Shown: one piece after another, positions 51,481-62,547 of the stretch
Numbering within the stretch: the stretch's first letter is position 1
How the letters are laid out: each line of letters starts with the position of its first letter
From: Limnoperna fortunei
Lineage: Eukaryota; Mollusca; Bivalvia; Mytilida; Modiolidae
DNA length: 64,000 bases
Direction of reading: 5' to 3'
Assembly (NCBI GenBank): GCA_944474755.1
Contig: OX104114.1
Span: 41,915,070-41,979,069, forward strand
Program-made: the position numbers and the translations under genes
Notes under the pieces: model-generated
The model's input: the letters and a program-made list of their open reading frames with translations, nothing else
The model's database searches: none
Told to the model about the DNA's origin: nothing

Positions 51481-52401
51481 ATATCAATTTCTTGTAAAAG
51501 TATTGATCACCAAAACGTTATGAAATTACATTATTATCAATTTGCATAAATCAAGATCGACCACGTATGATTGTATATGTAACTTCTTTTGGACATCAAA
51601 GTGCCTGGAGTGAATCACTCCCGCTCTGCTACATTACGAGTAATGGGACTGAATTCGTACTCTCGCCAAAAAAGCGAGGGTACGATCATTCTATTCGTTC
51701 TATGTTGTACATTGGTTTTATCTCATTAGTATTCGGCATGCTGGTACTTTGTGAGCCAAAATAAAGTTCTGTAGATTTACTCTTGTCTATAAAATATATC
51801 AGAAATGCCCGGAAAATCACCAGTTCTGAGTTAAATTTGCTTACTTTGAAAGACTAGATACATCAAGTCGAAATCATCAATACACTTTGTAATAGTTGGT
51901 GTCTAAGAAATGCCACCTGTTTAATCAAAGCTAAACATTGTATTGATATTGTAATTTTAATTTTAATAAAGCATAACAATTAATTAAAAAACATCAAGTA
52001 AAGTGTCTACTTCGGGTACAACCCGATCGATATTTTGACTAAATATGCTTTTAACTGGATTGGAAAATTTATTGTTAATAAATTAATCTGAGTTGTGGTC
52101 TTTCCTTACAATAGCATAAGCTCCATTTCTTATACACGCCTACAATATTTTCGGAGAAATGCATTGTAAAGAAACCCGTCTTGCTTTTATTTTCTTATAT
52201 ACAAAGAAATGTATAGTCTGTTGTCTGTATTCGTGTTTCTCTTGCATTTTCTATCGTTTATATAGTGCTTGTACTCCTCATAGTTTGTGTTTCCTACTAA
52301 AGTATAATTTTGCTAAAAATTTACAAAATTTAATGCTTTATTTCCATATATTTTTAATTCATATGATCTTTGATATGTTTCTTAATTGCAAAAAAAGGTA
52401 A
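51481..52401. other. 3' flank of the protease-homologue gene
   Basis: No gene is seen. A hairpin (GTACTCTCGCCAAAAAAGCG then AGGGTAC) lies near 51658-51684. On the minus strand AATAAA at 52338-52343 lies about 60 bases past the stop codon and could be the polyadenylation signal. Confidence 0.5.
52338..52343 (-). terminator. Possible polyadenylation signal of the protease-homologue gene
   Basis: AATAAA on the minus strand, about 60 bases downstream of the TGA at 52402-52404. Spacing is short but acceptable. Confidence 0.45.
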
Positions 52402-52484
52402 TCATGGAGTATATAACGCCACATTTTCCTGTATCCACTGGATGAAATTCATTACGTCAACGTAGACAGTAGGATTGTATGCCA
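52402..52484 (-). CDS. Protease homologue exon 9: C-terminal helix and stop
   Basis: An 83-base exon with acceptor TTTTTACAG, entering in phase 1. It encodes [20 protein letters not shown], then NVALYTP and TGA. It corresponds to the PGVYTxVxxFxxWI end of trypsin-like domains. The usual P-G is N-P-T here. It is intact. Confidence 0.82.
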
Positions 52485-55400
52485 CTGTAAAAATACAAAA
52501 CATCCCTAGTTATTAATCAATTTTACTGCAATCAAGTGTGTGTCTTTTAGCAGAGATTAGTATATATAATGTGCACACATACCTATTTGCGATACTGTTT
52601 GGTTATATTATGCAAGCCTTAAATAATTCTTTATTTCATGGAATAACAATTTCTGGTGTACTTTTCCAAAAAAATTACGGTGTTTCTTTTTGGCAAGACG
52701 TCAAATTTATGAAAATAATTATTATTTCAAACCAAATATATTTATAGTGTAATTACTATATACCGTATTGTTGTGTCACATGATTAGTGTTTGTAAGTTG
52801 TTTACAAATACAAAATTTTGCACGATGTTTTTCGACAATAAAGGTAAACACACCTGCACATCCCCATCCCCATGATTCTATTCCATATACATGCCATGAC
52901 GAGATGTTTGACAGACTAATGGACCACCACTATCATACTATAATAAAAACTAAACGGTAGTAGTTCTGTCCAGTTTATGCAACGACTGGCAATATTTCTA
53001 CATCACATAGTATTGTTCAGAAAACTTTAAAAAAAAACAAAGTTATACAGAAATTTGACACACTGACTTACAGTTTTCTTATTTTTTTATACTACCTAAC
53101 ATATAACAGTTTTTGTTCTATGTGGTTTAAATGTCAATTTTGACAGCCAAAACATCACTGTTGCATGTACGTTCTGGTTTTTTGGAAACTGTACAGTAGC
53201 ATCTGCTAAAACACTTCTACTGAATTTGAAACTGGGCAGCAAGTGGTATCTGTAATTAGCGGCGGACAGGTTTACAGGTATTTACACAATTTGGGGCTTT
53301 CGAGTTTAGAATATGGCATTATAGATTAGTACACTTCCTCCCCTAAAATTGTCGACCTCAAGTTCCTTATGATTTCATTGCAGTATTAAACTTGTTTTAT
53401 CACTGAAATATATTTTTCTCCAGTATTCCAGTTCCTGGCCTGTGAGAACTCGTACCATTTGATTCTGTTTTATACACTCGTTGTTTAGTTGACAGTTTTC
53501 ATTTTGAGTGTATTCCTAGAAGAGAGTCTGTGTTTGAGGCCGTCTTATTGCATTGATAGTGTTTCTAAGCTTAAGCTCATTTGTACAAATTTACTGTCAA
53601 TAGTCATCGAATTGAAAATTTTCCGCAACAAGTCATTATTTATATGTAGCGCGAAATGTGAACTAAATAGTCGCGGCAAGTTTTTTTCTTTAATGGACCT
53701 TAAAAGAACTCATAAAAGTCTAAAACAAGTCGGTAAACAGAGGAGTAAAATTAATAGCTATTAAAATGCTGGTAGTCATGCGCAACTGTCCAACCTAATA
53801 TTCATGAGCCTTATACGTGCAGCATTCCACCTGCTAACCCAAAGAGGTAACCCTATATCCCACTATTACGAGTTTAAATTCGACAACCCCAGCTTGCCAG
53901 GGGTACCCCATTCAACCACCTGGGATGTGTGGTTGAATGGGGTACACCTGGCAAGCTGGGGTTGTCAGGCCATAATACGGAAAACCTGACCGCAAACCAT
54001 ATTAGGGCACCGTGTTGGGAAAAATGCCACGTTCCTCGCACGTTAAAGAACGCTGCTGTAGTATTCGCTATGAGTAGGGATTTTGATCCCGCTACAGGAG
54101 GCTGAATTGCCCGACCCTATCCATCCTCCCATTTGCCAGTGGCAATCTAAAATCCGTTACCCCTATTTTTCCTTGTGTCCCATCCCATTTTCATTCATCA
54201 TCATTTCATGTTCATTTTATCATCCATTTCATGTTCATCGTCTGAATATAGCTGAAATAATGCTGCTCGGGCGTTAAACATCATTAATCAATCAATCAAT
54301 CAATCAATAATCGGAATTAACTTTAACATGATTGTGTTTTAAAAAGTCATGAAGCAAAACTTTAATATAATGTATATTTTATTAAAATGCTAGATGTCTC
54401 GTTCCTTGTTGTTGGATTGTATATATTTTGTCAATTTTCTTTAAGTCAATGTCTGCCATTCTAATATGTTATCTTATGCTATTTTGAGCCTGCATTCCTT
54501 AAGAAAGACATTCACACCCTTAGACAAACCTAATTTTGCTTCTAGCATGGAGACGGTGCCATGTGTTGTGCTGTTTTGGTGTTTTAAAACAATTTTCTAC
54601 ATTGACTTGCAATGGGTTGTTTAATATCTTGCTGCTGTTATAATATTAATACCAATTATATGCTATAACCGTACCTGGCACGAACCGTGAATACCCTCTT
54701 CATAACCAGCACATATCATATTATCAGAGACAATACCATTATATGATTCATTACACTTCCTGTTGTTATAGATAGGTACTACAGCCTGCTTCAAACTACC
54801 TTCGCAACAAGTGCCTGAAACAAATTAGATTACAAACGGCGATGAGAATCATCTTTGGTTCATCACATAAACGTTTAATACGTCTTTAGTGATTAAAAGT
54901 AAATATGTTAATGTCTTGAATACTGCAAATAAAATCCGTACAATACTAATAAAAAAGAGAAAATAAAAAACTGAAAGATCTTATAGGAATTTAGGTTCTC
55001 GGAAACTTTGACTACTCCGTTAATGGTGAAAACGTGGAAAAAGACCTAAGGACTTGAGTAGTGGTAATGTACAGATGACCTTGAACATGATCTCAATGTC
55101 AAAGTTAGTGATAACGTTTACATTTACTATAAGTCAAACAATAAATAAAATTAAAATCATTTAAACTGTCGCCAAAACACACAACTTTTCCTTCTTTCTG
55201 ACGGAACAGGTTTAAAGGCTTCTTAAAAAGCATACCTCAAATAGACAAGCATAGCATGTTAACCATAAGTTGTAAAGCCTTGGCGACTTTACAATTAGTC
55301 ATCTTGAGAGTTGACCTTGAAAAGAGTCTCGGATCAAATTCTTCCTCAACATCAACAGTTCCTGTTTTCTTGATCATAGTGATTAGCAACCAGATATTTT

Positions 55401-58400
55401 TATTTTGTTGTTTTTGTGTTTAAATAATGGTTTATGACACTCTAAGCAATGTCATGTCCACTTTTTATAGCGTAAGTATGAGTACATAATAAAAACCCAA
55501 GACTGTCGGCATTAAATCTAGCTATTCGTGTCTGTAGAATTGAGGTTACACAATAAAAACAGAAAAAGTAATTTTTAATGAAGCTAAAAAAATACCTAGG
55601 GTGTTTTTGAACATTCAAATCAAACATTTTGCTTAAAGCAATATACAAAATATGATTGCGCTTTTCTATTTTTCATGGGTTATCTATACCATTTAACAAA
55701 CATTTCACGGTCTATACCATTTAAAACCAATTAACTGTATATCTGTACAATTCAAAACAAGTCGAATACATACATATGTCTATTCATTTTAATTACTTTG
55801 TTTCTCATCTTAAAGACTATCGTATAAAAGTAGAATTACGTTTCTAACTTTTAACTCGTCAGTTTTTAAATATTTTTACAGGCGACAAATGTATATTTAC
55901 ATCGATTGCAAAATATATTTTGAAAATCATATATGTCTAGTTAAATTATAATGCTATTTTAATACCGTTAACTTCACCCCATCCACTGACTACACACATC
56001 TTCCCATCCGGTGCTTGAATTTGAGGCAAACAAATTGGTTTCACGTAATCAGTGTACTGCAGTGGCTCATTCAACTTTAGAAGTGTAATATCCTTGTCAA
56101 GCGTATCCATATTATACTCATTGTGAATGAGAATTTTAGAGATGTTTCGGACTTGTTCATGGGAATCTGTCTTGTTAATGTGGTGCTTTCCAGCATAGAC
56201 TTTCCATATATCAAGAAACCGAGCACTGTAAAACAGCATAGGCTATGTTTAATTTTAATCTATTTTTGAATACCTTTTTGCCTCAAGTTGTTGATCAAGA
56301 AATGGTGTCATAGCGATCCTATGTGGTTTTTGATTATTATATATTAGTCAACAGACCATTAGACTAATTTAGACGTAAGATCACACAGGCACAATATGAT
56401 AACTATTTAGTTATATATATCAGTTTTCATTAAGCGTTAATTTACAAAACTAAAATGTAGTGAATAAATAAACTTCCGCTTTAATAATTTAGTTTTACTT
56501 TGATCAACAGAACGCGATGACGATTCAATGAGTAAAGTCATAGAAACAATACTGCATGTCAATTTGTTTTTCTGACATACGTTATCGCTATGAAGCAGAT
56601 ATTGCATTGGTATTTGTTTTTCAATGTTTGTATTTTCTTACTTTTGAAAATAAGAAGCCGATGTTAAGATCCATTGAGGATGGATAATAGAACCTCCACA
56701 TTCATGCAATCCGTTGCGCTGAATGGAGACTACCCATGGCCAACTATTTGGTATAGCTTCTCGTCCTCCAACTATGCGTGTGTTGCTTATAATAGGTTTT
56801 ATTGGTGGAAATCCACATATTGGACTATCACCTGTAAAGGTATCTAGGAAATTATTAAATGTATGCAATGTTGTGTTTATAGACAATGCATCGTAGCTCG
56901 ATAATAAAAATAATAACAATAAAAAGAAGGAGAATGTTGAATGTAGTAATAAAAGTCTTAAAGACGCGAATTATTCTAATAAACAATGCTTAAAAAAATA
57001 TTTTTGTGCCGTGCAGTAAATTTGTTTCATTGTCATTTAAAAAAAATGACACAATATTCTAAATTAGCAAGATGACTGAAAAGTATGAGTTTGGGAAGCA
57101 ACTCAATACGTGATTTCTGATCTCGAGTTGTGGTTACTAACAACTTAAACGACTTCCTGAAAATATAAGTATTATCAGGTCACAATTATGGAATACATGT
57201 AACTTGTTTTGCTTTAAAAGCAGACATCAATAAATATTTGGTCTATATATAAAGGTGTGCATTGTAACATTTATCTTTATATTACACTTTACATGTTTTT
57301 AAATGTGTTGAAAACAATTGCATGGAAATATTTATTTTCCAGCTTGATATGAGATTAGAACTGGTAAAACACAATAACAATAAATGTGAGTAAAGGCTGC
57401 TTGTATAGTTTTCTAGCATTTTGATATCTTTTTAATAATTGATTTTTTATCATAAGGAAAGAAATAATTAATATAACTAGGAAAATCTAACTGCAAACAG
57501 ACAGTCTCTGGAAAGCATCTAGAAGCGTTTTATATTCCATGCTCATTGTTACTTGTGCCATGTCATCGACAGCTCATTGTTGATAGCTTGATTTGTTTAC
57601 AAATATGTGTTTGTAAAATTGTTGAAAAAAAAGTAAAAGAAAAAAGTCGACAAATTCCTACAAAAATATTATATTTTCTGTAAAATATTACCACAGACAA
57701 GTTCATCTGTATGATCTCCACAGTCATTTCTACCATTACAAACTAAGGAATATGTAATGCATTGTTTGTTTCCACATCTGAACTGTGATGACGTGCATTC
57801 GGCTAAAAATAAAAAACCATAATTATTTATGTCATATTTGAACGAAGTTGAAATATTCCCACAATTAAACAGAGTAACAAAGTAAAGTATGAAAGTATAA
57901 ATATGAGACAAAAGCAAAAGATTCTATGTACCGCCGTTTATAGCATTAAGTCTTTTACTGCTTTTAGTACTGTAATGTAACCAGTGATTGCTAGTTAGTC
58001 ATTATGTTTTTATAATTTTGATACATTCTGTAAACTTACGAATAGGATCATGAATTGTGTAATGCAGATTAAATCCAAATCCTCCGAAGGATAGATCGCT
58101 AACAAATCTGACAAACATGTTAGGACCTCTACTTGTGACAGATTCTGGGTAGATCGTGCCACACACGCGTGTCAATTGTTGTCCATGAATATTTGTTCCG
58201 TCGTAGACATCTAAGTAATCGTATTTACAGTACGTGTCGTCTTCTAAGTCCACCATCTGTTTATTAATCGATTTACAGCATTATATAAAAGTAACTTATA
58301 TACATTTGGAATATACCAAAAATAAATAATGGGTGTGTCCATGCGATACAATAACTATTCTTCTAATTGATTGCTGCATGTTAGGCACTTTTCAATGTCG

Positions 58401-60633
58401 ACATTATGACAGAATAGTTTAGTTATATGTATTGAGTACAAATTTTAATGCAACAAAGGATAAGATAAACAATAGGGAAAAACGCATTTGATTAGTAAAA
58501 CCAACAAGAACATGTCGCAATTTCCTGTTGGAGAAAATTAGGTTTCTTTAGCTTAATAATTACCCTTAGATTGTGGCAAAAACATACCACATTTGTTTTA
58601 GTATAACTCATTATATCATCGACAGGAGGCATCGAGCTCAAAAGTTTGGCAAAATGCAGTTACATAATATCTGGTGTGATATAACAGAAACTGACATCAT
58701 AAAGCGTGATATAATGATTTACATTATAAAATGCAAGAATACATTTTAGTTTCATATTGTTTCATCCTGGATACCAATAACTTTAATTTAATAACAATTT
58801 GTTGTAAAATTGTAAAACCTATTAAAACGTGAGTTTAAACGAAACATATTTTATTTTTCTTAAAACTGTGTTGTTTCATTAGAATTACTTTTCACCGCTT
58901 GGCTTATTTTATACTTTAATAAATCAAACTCAGATTTTCATAGTATCATTTCTTTATTTTTTTGTGAAATATTTATCTAAAGTGAGTTCAGCATGTCTTC
59001 AGTATCCCAGGTAATAATTAATACATACATCAAAATACAGTGATATGACTTGCCCAAGTGGAGCAGTGATTTGCCATCTACAATTAAGACCTGCTGAATA
59101 AGAAGTGGAGCCATCGTAATGATCAGAAATTATTACACCTGTGGTCTCCGTCAAAACAGTAGGGACATTTCTCCCGCAAGCCGAAATGTGAGCATCAGTT
59201 TGTGCTGAAATATTTATTTTAATATTTTAAGAGTATGAAAAGTCTGTTTTTTAATAGCCTGACTCTTCTTTTTTGTAATAGTTTCAATTATTGATTTATA
59301 TATAAGATGCTTGATTTTTTGTGGTTTATGTTGCTCAAGACAATTATCGGATGTTTTATATTCACAGTTTTATTTCGAATTATTTTGTTTATCACATATG
59401 TTAAGTTATAGCGGACAAGTAACACTACCTATGTGATCAAATGTTGATTGATTGAGTGATTGAATAGATGTTTGCTTCAAGTCTAGCAAGCAGTACTTCC
59501 ACTATATTCAGGAAAATAAGAAGTTACAAAACAATAAATTTATACCGGAGAGATGGACCACAGGCACACATATTTTATACCTTGAAACGTATGACGTGTG
59601 GGTAGGAAAGAAACATTTTGGACACAAAAAGCCTACGAAATCTACAAAAGAGGTCTATATCACGCAAGGAACATGTTTCTCTATAAATGTGATACGCACT
59701 GTGGTTCGCTGTTACTGTCATTCTTTCCCTATGACCTGACAGCCCCCCCCCAAAAAAAAAGAGAGATAATTTCATATCTGCCATCTGGGGTTTAGCTCTG
59801 TAAGTCGAGCACTGTAAAAACTTACAGATTGGTCACGGTGTAAACAAACATGCATAAAGTTCACACAATTTATGTCAATCGGCAAAAAAAGCAAGAACAA
59901 CAATTGTTACTGAAAGGACAACCTATGCTTTGTATTTAATATTTAATTAATAGTATTAGAGAACAACACAATTTGAAGACTACACATAGTTATCAGATTC
60001 CCTTTGCAACAACGTGCCAGAATGAATTTAAACAATAACATTTCGCCATAAGTTCCTATACAACGTATGAATTTGATGGGATATATTGCACCCTTAAAGA
60101 AATACGTCAGTCCAATATAGATATGGATTTGTCTTGTTGAAAGTTTTCAGTAAGTTATTAAAAATGGCCTGCATTCATTTGTAACATCTACAAATATGTC
60201 AGCTTATTATGAATAAGAAATTATTACTTACGAATTGAGGTTACAGCTTCATATGTAGCGACTACGCCTTCATACTCGTGTACGTTGTCTGCATAAAATA
60301 CTATCATGATTTCGTTTGATTCTGAATATTCATCTCTTGGGAGTTTATCACCACACATACCTGCTATCATTCTATTTCCGGCACTTGGTCCATCATAGAT
60401 TTTAACCCCATCGAATGTACACATATGGATTTTTTCTGTTTTAAAACTGTTAAAATGAACCTTAAAAAAGGCTCCCACTGGACCAAAAATTCTCCATATA
60501 CATTTTGTATTTTTTGGGTAAAGACCATTTTCATCTTTCGGTGTAGCAATTGTTCCGGGTACAGTGTATTTGATCCATCTATCACAGTTTGATACTCCAG
60601 TTGAATGTTGTGAGTTTGTAGGTGCATTTGATG
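52402..60633 (-). CDS. CUB-CUB-LDLa-serine protease homologue (catalytically dead or decaying)
   Basis: Nine exons in phase: 60633-60232 (CUB 1), 59204-59029 and 58256-58040 (CUB 2), 57802-57692 (LDLa), then five exons of a trypsin-like domain: 56831-56642, 56225-55966, 54814-54675, 52937-52854 and 52484-52402. Together they encode about 550 residues; the first exon starts in phase 1, so more exons with the signal peptide lie upstream. The order resembles secreted or membrane proteases of the matriptase/ovochymase kind. The activation site RIVGG and Asp102 (DKDITLLKL) are kept, but His57 is Ser, Cys58 is Tyr, Asp189 is Gly and Gly193 is Tyr. The Ser195 exon also has a one-base length problem. 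It could still act as a non-catalytic binding protein. Confidence 0.78.
52854..52937 (-). pseudogene. Protease homologue exon 8: Ser195 exon with frameshift
   Basis: With acceptor ATTATAG at 52938-52939 the exon opens [18 protein letters not shown], the Ser195 region, then meets TAG. The end of the exon reads [10 protein letters not shown] in another frame, which is the one needed for exon 9. The exon is 84 bases, one fewer than the phases demand, so one base is missing around 52880-52890. A second acceptor at 52930-52931 (GATAG) would give a 76-base exon open throughout, but it would replace the DSGGP segment by unrelated residues. The donor is GCAG|GTGTGT. Confidence 0.72.
52938..54674. other. 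Intron with a dispersed-repeat copy and a long hairpin
   Basis: 53.80-54.31 kb is a copy of the dispersed repeat family of 16.5-17.7 kb, ending in ATAGCTGAAATAATGCTGCT, CGGGCGTTAAACATCATTAA and a TCAA run (54285-54306). It contains a 38-base-arm hairpin listed separately. 53.0-53.8 kb shows no exon. Confidence 0.55.
53882..53966. repeat. Near-perfect hairpin, 38-base arms, 9-base loop
   Basis: The left arm GACAACCCCAGCTTGCCAGG (to 53919) and the right arm from 53929 are reverse complements with about one mismatch. The loop is CTGGGATGT. The left arm duplicates, inverted, a segment of the surrounding repeat element, so it is probably a local inverted duplication that is young compared with the repeat. 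Confidence 0.85.
54675..54814 (-). CDS. Protease homologue exon 7: CEG to SCQ segment
   Basis: A 140-base exon, phase 1 to 0, with acceptor TTGTTTCAG and donor CAG|GTACGG. It encodes [20 protein letters not shown], then [20 protein letters not shown] and IHGSCQ. This is the loop and strand set just before Ser195, with the usual Cys pair and the [11 protein letters not shown] string. Position 189, which sets primary specificity, is Gly. Confidence 0.88.
54815..55965. other. Intron, no element recognised
   Basis: AT-rich, with no exon or repeat recognised in this span. Confidence 0.5.
55966..56225 (-). CDS. Protease homologue exon 6: Asp102 segment
   Basis: A 260-base exon, phase 2 to 1, with acceptor TTTTACAG and donor AACG|GTATTA. 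It encodes [55 protein letters not shown] and [12 protein letters not shown]. Asp102 (D in DITLLKL), the CLP Cys that pairs with the pre-catalytic Cys, and GWG are all present. Confidence 0.9.
56642..56831 (-). CDS. Protease homologue exon 5: activation site and altered His loop
   Basis: A 190-base exon, phase 1 to 2, with acceptor CTTTACAG and donor CAAAA|GTAAG. It encodes [20 protein letters not shown], then [45 protein letters not shown] is a normal zymogen cleavage site. The W-[IV]-LT-A-A-H-C-F motif reads WILTSASYF, so His57 is Ser and Cys58 is Tyr; the partner Cys42 (HECGG) remains unpaired. Confidence 0.9.
56832..57691. other. Intron, no element recognised
   Basis: AT-rich sequence without recognised exons or repeats. 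Confidence 0.5.
57692..57802 (-). CDS. Protease homologue exon 4: LDL receptor class A domain
   Basis: A 111-base exon, phase 1-1, with acceptor ATTTTTAG and donor TGTG|GTAATA. It encodes [20 protein letters not shown], then [17 protein letters not shown]. All six Cys and the acidic calcium cage (N-G-xx-DC-xD-x-[ST]-DE) are present. LDLa domains bind ligands in a calcium-dependent way. Confidence 0.93.
57803..58039. other. Short intron
   Basis: AT-rich intron between the CUB 2 and LDLa exons. Nothing else is seen. Confidence 0.6.
58040..58256 (-). CDS. Protease homologue exon 3: second half of CUB 2
   Basis: A 217-base exon, phase 0 to 1, with acceptor AATAAACAG and donor ATTC|GTAAGT. It encodes [53 protein letters not shown]-xYDYLxVYDG, the CG strand and the F-x-SD-x-S-x-GGFGF end are the classic second half of a CUB domain. 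Confidence 0.92.
58257..59028. other. Intron, no element recognised
   Basis: AT-rich; no exon or known repeat was noticed. Confidence 0.5.
59029..59204 (-). CDS. Protease homologue exon 2: first half of CUB 2
   Basis: A 176-base exon, phase 1 to 0, with acceptor ATATTTCAG and donor TTTGAT|GTATGT. It encodes [20 protein letters not shown], then [20 protein letters not shown] and LYFD. The CG start, N-C-x-W-x-I and the hydrophobic strand leading into exon 3 complete the CUB domain. Confidence 0.9.
59205..60231. other. Intron with a dispersed-repeat copy
   Basis: About 59450-59830 matches the dispersed repeat (ATAGATGTTTGCTTCAAGTC, CTAGCAAGCAGTACTTCCAC, TTACAAAACAATAAATTTAT, TATGACCTGACAGCCCC). 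A C9-A9 run lies at 59745-59760. No other exon is seen. Confidence 0.55.
60232..60633 (-). CDS. Protease homologue exon 1 as found: CUB 1
   Basis: A 402-base exon, phase 1-1, with acceptor TGTTTAAG and donor ATTC|GTAAGT. It encodes [20 protein letters not shown], then [49 protein letters not shown] and [20 protein letters not shown]. The I-W-xI, C-xxD-xVxIYDG and MCG landmarks identify a CUB domain, here more diverged than CUB 2. It is in one exon, unlike CUB 2. The phase-1 start demands an upstream exon, which I could not find to 61.3 kb. Confidence 0.85.
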
Positions 60634-61299
60634 CTTAAACAGAATTACAGTGATTAAACTGTTAAAAGTAGAACACAGGAAACATATAACTTGTAAAATT
60701 TGTTGTGTCCATACGATCTATTTCTTTATAATTTTTTTTTCAAATTCTTTTGCCCGATATTGCTGGTAAAATAAACGTCCCAAAAATAAAACGTAAAGTT
60801 TCTTTCCAGGTTCGTTAAATATTAAGGTGTTACTAATTATAACGTCAACACATTATAAAGCTCTTTAATTAAGTAAACAGAAATAAATTATATTTAATTA
60901 CAAGGAACAATAACATTACGGTACTGTCAACAATTTGAATACGTAGATAGCAACATTATGACCTACGGGACTGTAAACAATTTGAATTTGAATTTGTAAA
61001 TATCTATAGTATGCCTTTCTGCCGTTATAACAAATGAACTATTTATAAAGTGTATTTTTCTTTGTTTTACATCGATCCAATCCAATACATAAATACATAA
61101 ACAGGTATGTTCCTCTATGAATTCACATTTCTTATATTTTTCTTTAAATACATGTATAAATAACTTGTACATCGTTTAATGTATAGTTAAACATGCTTGC
61201 TAGGTATCTTCTATAGCGTGTAATATGCTGTAATAGGGACACACAAATTTAAGGATTCCTTAATTTTTTTGTTTATGTACGAAATATATTATTCAACCA
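60634..61299. other. Upstream flank or intron of the protease homologue
   Basis: AT-rich, with no exon recognised. It ends at the first base of the Harbinger element. Confidence 0.5.
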
Positions 61300-61527
61300 G
61301 GGGCCATGTTTTCGAAGATGTCTTAGGACTAAGACATGTCCTAAGACCATCTTAGGACAAATCTTTGTCCTAAGTCGTGTCACCGAAGATGTCGTAAGTT
61401 AGGACAAGTCCTAATTTTTATCCTAACTTTAGGACAACGAAATAGGTGTCTTAAGATGGTCTTAGGATGGTCATAATTTTATGACAATCTTAGGATAGAT
61501 TTAGGATGTCCTAAGGAGTAAACAAAC
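61300..61527. promoter_or_regulatory. Harbinger subterminal region, dense TCCTAAG-type repeats
   Basis: About a dozen copies of TCCTAAG or its reverse CTTAGGA, or one-base variants, lie in 61318-61520 in both directions. They are likely binding sites for the element's own Myb/SANT protein or its nuclease, and they include the nuclease promoter. This role is inference from other Harbinger elements. Confidence 0.6.
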
Positions 61528-62547
61528 ATGACAGCCATCTACATGCATTTAAGAAGACGACAAAATATTCGAAGAAATAGATTATTTAGAGATGATGACA
61601 ACCCTTTGGATTATTTAGATGACACTGATATTGTCAGGAAGTACCGTTTAGCTCGGCCAATAATATATTACTTGTGTAGGAGATTTCAAAATGATCTCCA
61701 GAGGGCAACAGCAAGGTCTCGTGCATTCCCAGTTTCATTACAGATAATGGTTGCTTTGAGATTTTACGCCACTGGTAGCTTCCAAATGGTTAATGCCGAT
61801 GTGCACAATGTTTCAAAAATTACAAAGGATGTTACACAGTGCCTAGTAGGAGTTTGTAGAGAATTCGTTGTAATGCCCACAGATGTAGCAGAGCTAAGGA
61901 CTATTATGCATGGATTTTACGAGTATGCCTATTTCCTTAATGTAGTAGGGGCAGTAGATGGGACACACATAAGAATTAAAGCACCTAGCACTGATGAACA
62001 CTTATATTTGAACCGCAAAAATTACCATTCTATTAATGTACAGGGAGTGTGCAATTCTCAGATGAAGTTCTTAAACATAGTTGCAAGATGGCCCGGTGCA
62101 ACCCATGATGCTTTCATTTGGTCCAACTCAAATTTAAATGATATGTTCGAGGCAAGAACCATTGATGAAGGATGGCTATTGGGCGACAGTGCTTACCCAC
62201 TTAGACCTTGGCTTCTTACACCAGTCCTCAATCCAACGACTCGTCACCAACAGAGGTATAACGCAGCACACATGAGAGCAAGAAGTGTTGTGGAAAGAAG
62301 CTTTGGCGTTTTAAAATGTAGATTTAGGTGTGTGGATACTAGTGGAGGAACACTGTTGTACACTCCACTGAAGTGTTGTCAGATTTTTATTGCCTGTGTT
62401 GTCTTGCACAACATCTGCATAATAAACAGAATACCAATACCCGATGGTAATCATCAAGATCGTGGTCGTATTAGACAGGAACAATACAATGGAAATTCGA
62501 ATGATGGTGTCCAAGTCCGTCAAAGACTAATAAATGGAAGATTTTAA
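61528..62547 (+). CDS. PIF/Harbinger nuclease (HARBI1-like transposase), intact
   Basis: A 339-residue single-exon frame. The N-terminal part (residues 30-130) is the helical domain with YRLARPIIYYLC and LRFYATGSFQ. The DDE_4-type nuclease core has VGAVDGTHIRI (Asp144), GWLLGDSAYPLRPWL (Asp220) and SVVERSFGVLKCRFR (Glu256), followed by VLHNICI. These three acidic residues are the metal-binding triad. Length and order match known Harbinger nucleases, and there is no stop or frameshift, so it may be active or recently so. The start ATG at 61528 is the first in frame. AATAAA follows at about 62650. The related host gene HARBI1 lacks the flanking repeats seen here. Confidence 0.93.
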   Translation: MTAIYMHLRRRQNIRRNRLFRDDDNPLDYLDDTDIVRKYRLARPIIYYLCRRFQNDLQRATARSRAFPVSLQIMVALRFYATGSFQMVNADVHNVSKITKDVTQCLVGVCREFVVMPTDVAELRTIMHGFYEYAYFLNVVGAVDGTHIRIKAPSTDEHLYLNRKNYHSINVQGVCNSQMKFLNIVARWPGATHDAFIWSNSNLNDMFEARTIDEGWLLGDSAYPLRPWLLTPVLNPTTRHQQRYNAAHMRARSVVERSFGVLKCRFRCVDTSGGTLLYTPLKCCQIFIACVVLHNICIINRIPIPDGNHQDRGRIRQEQYNGNSNDGVQVRQRLINGRF

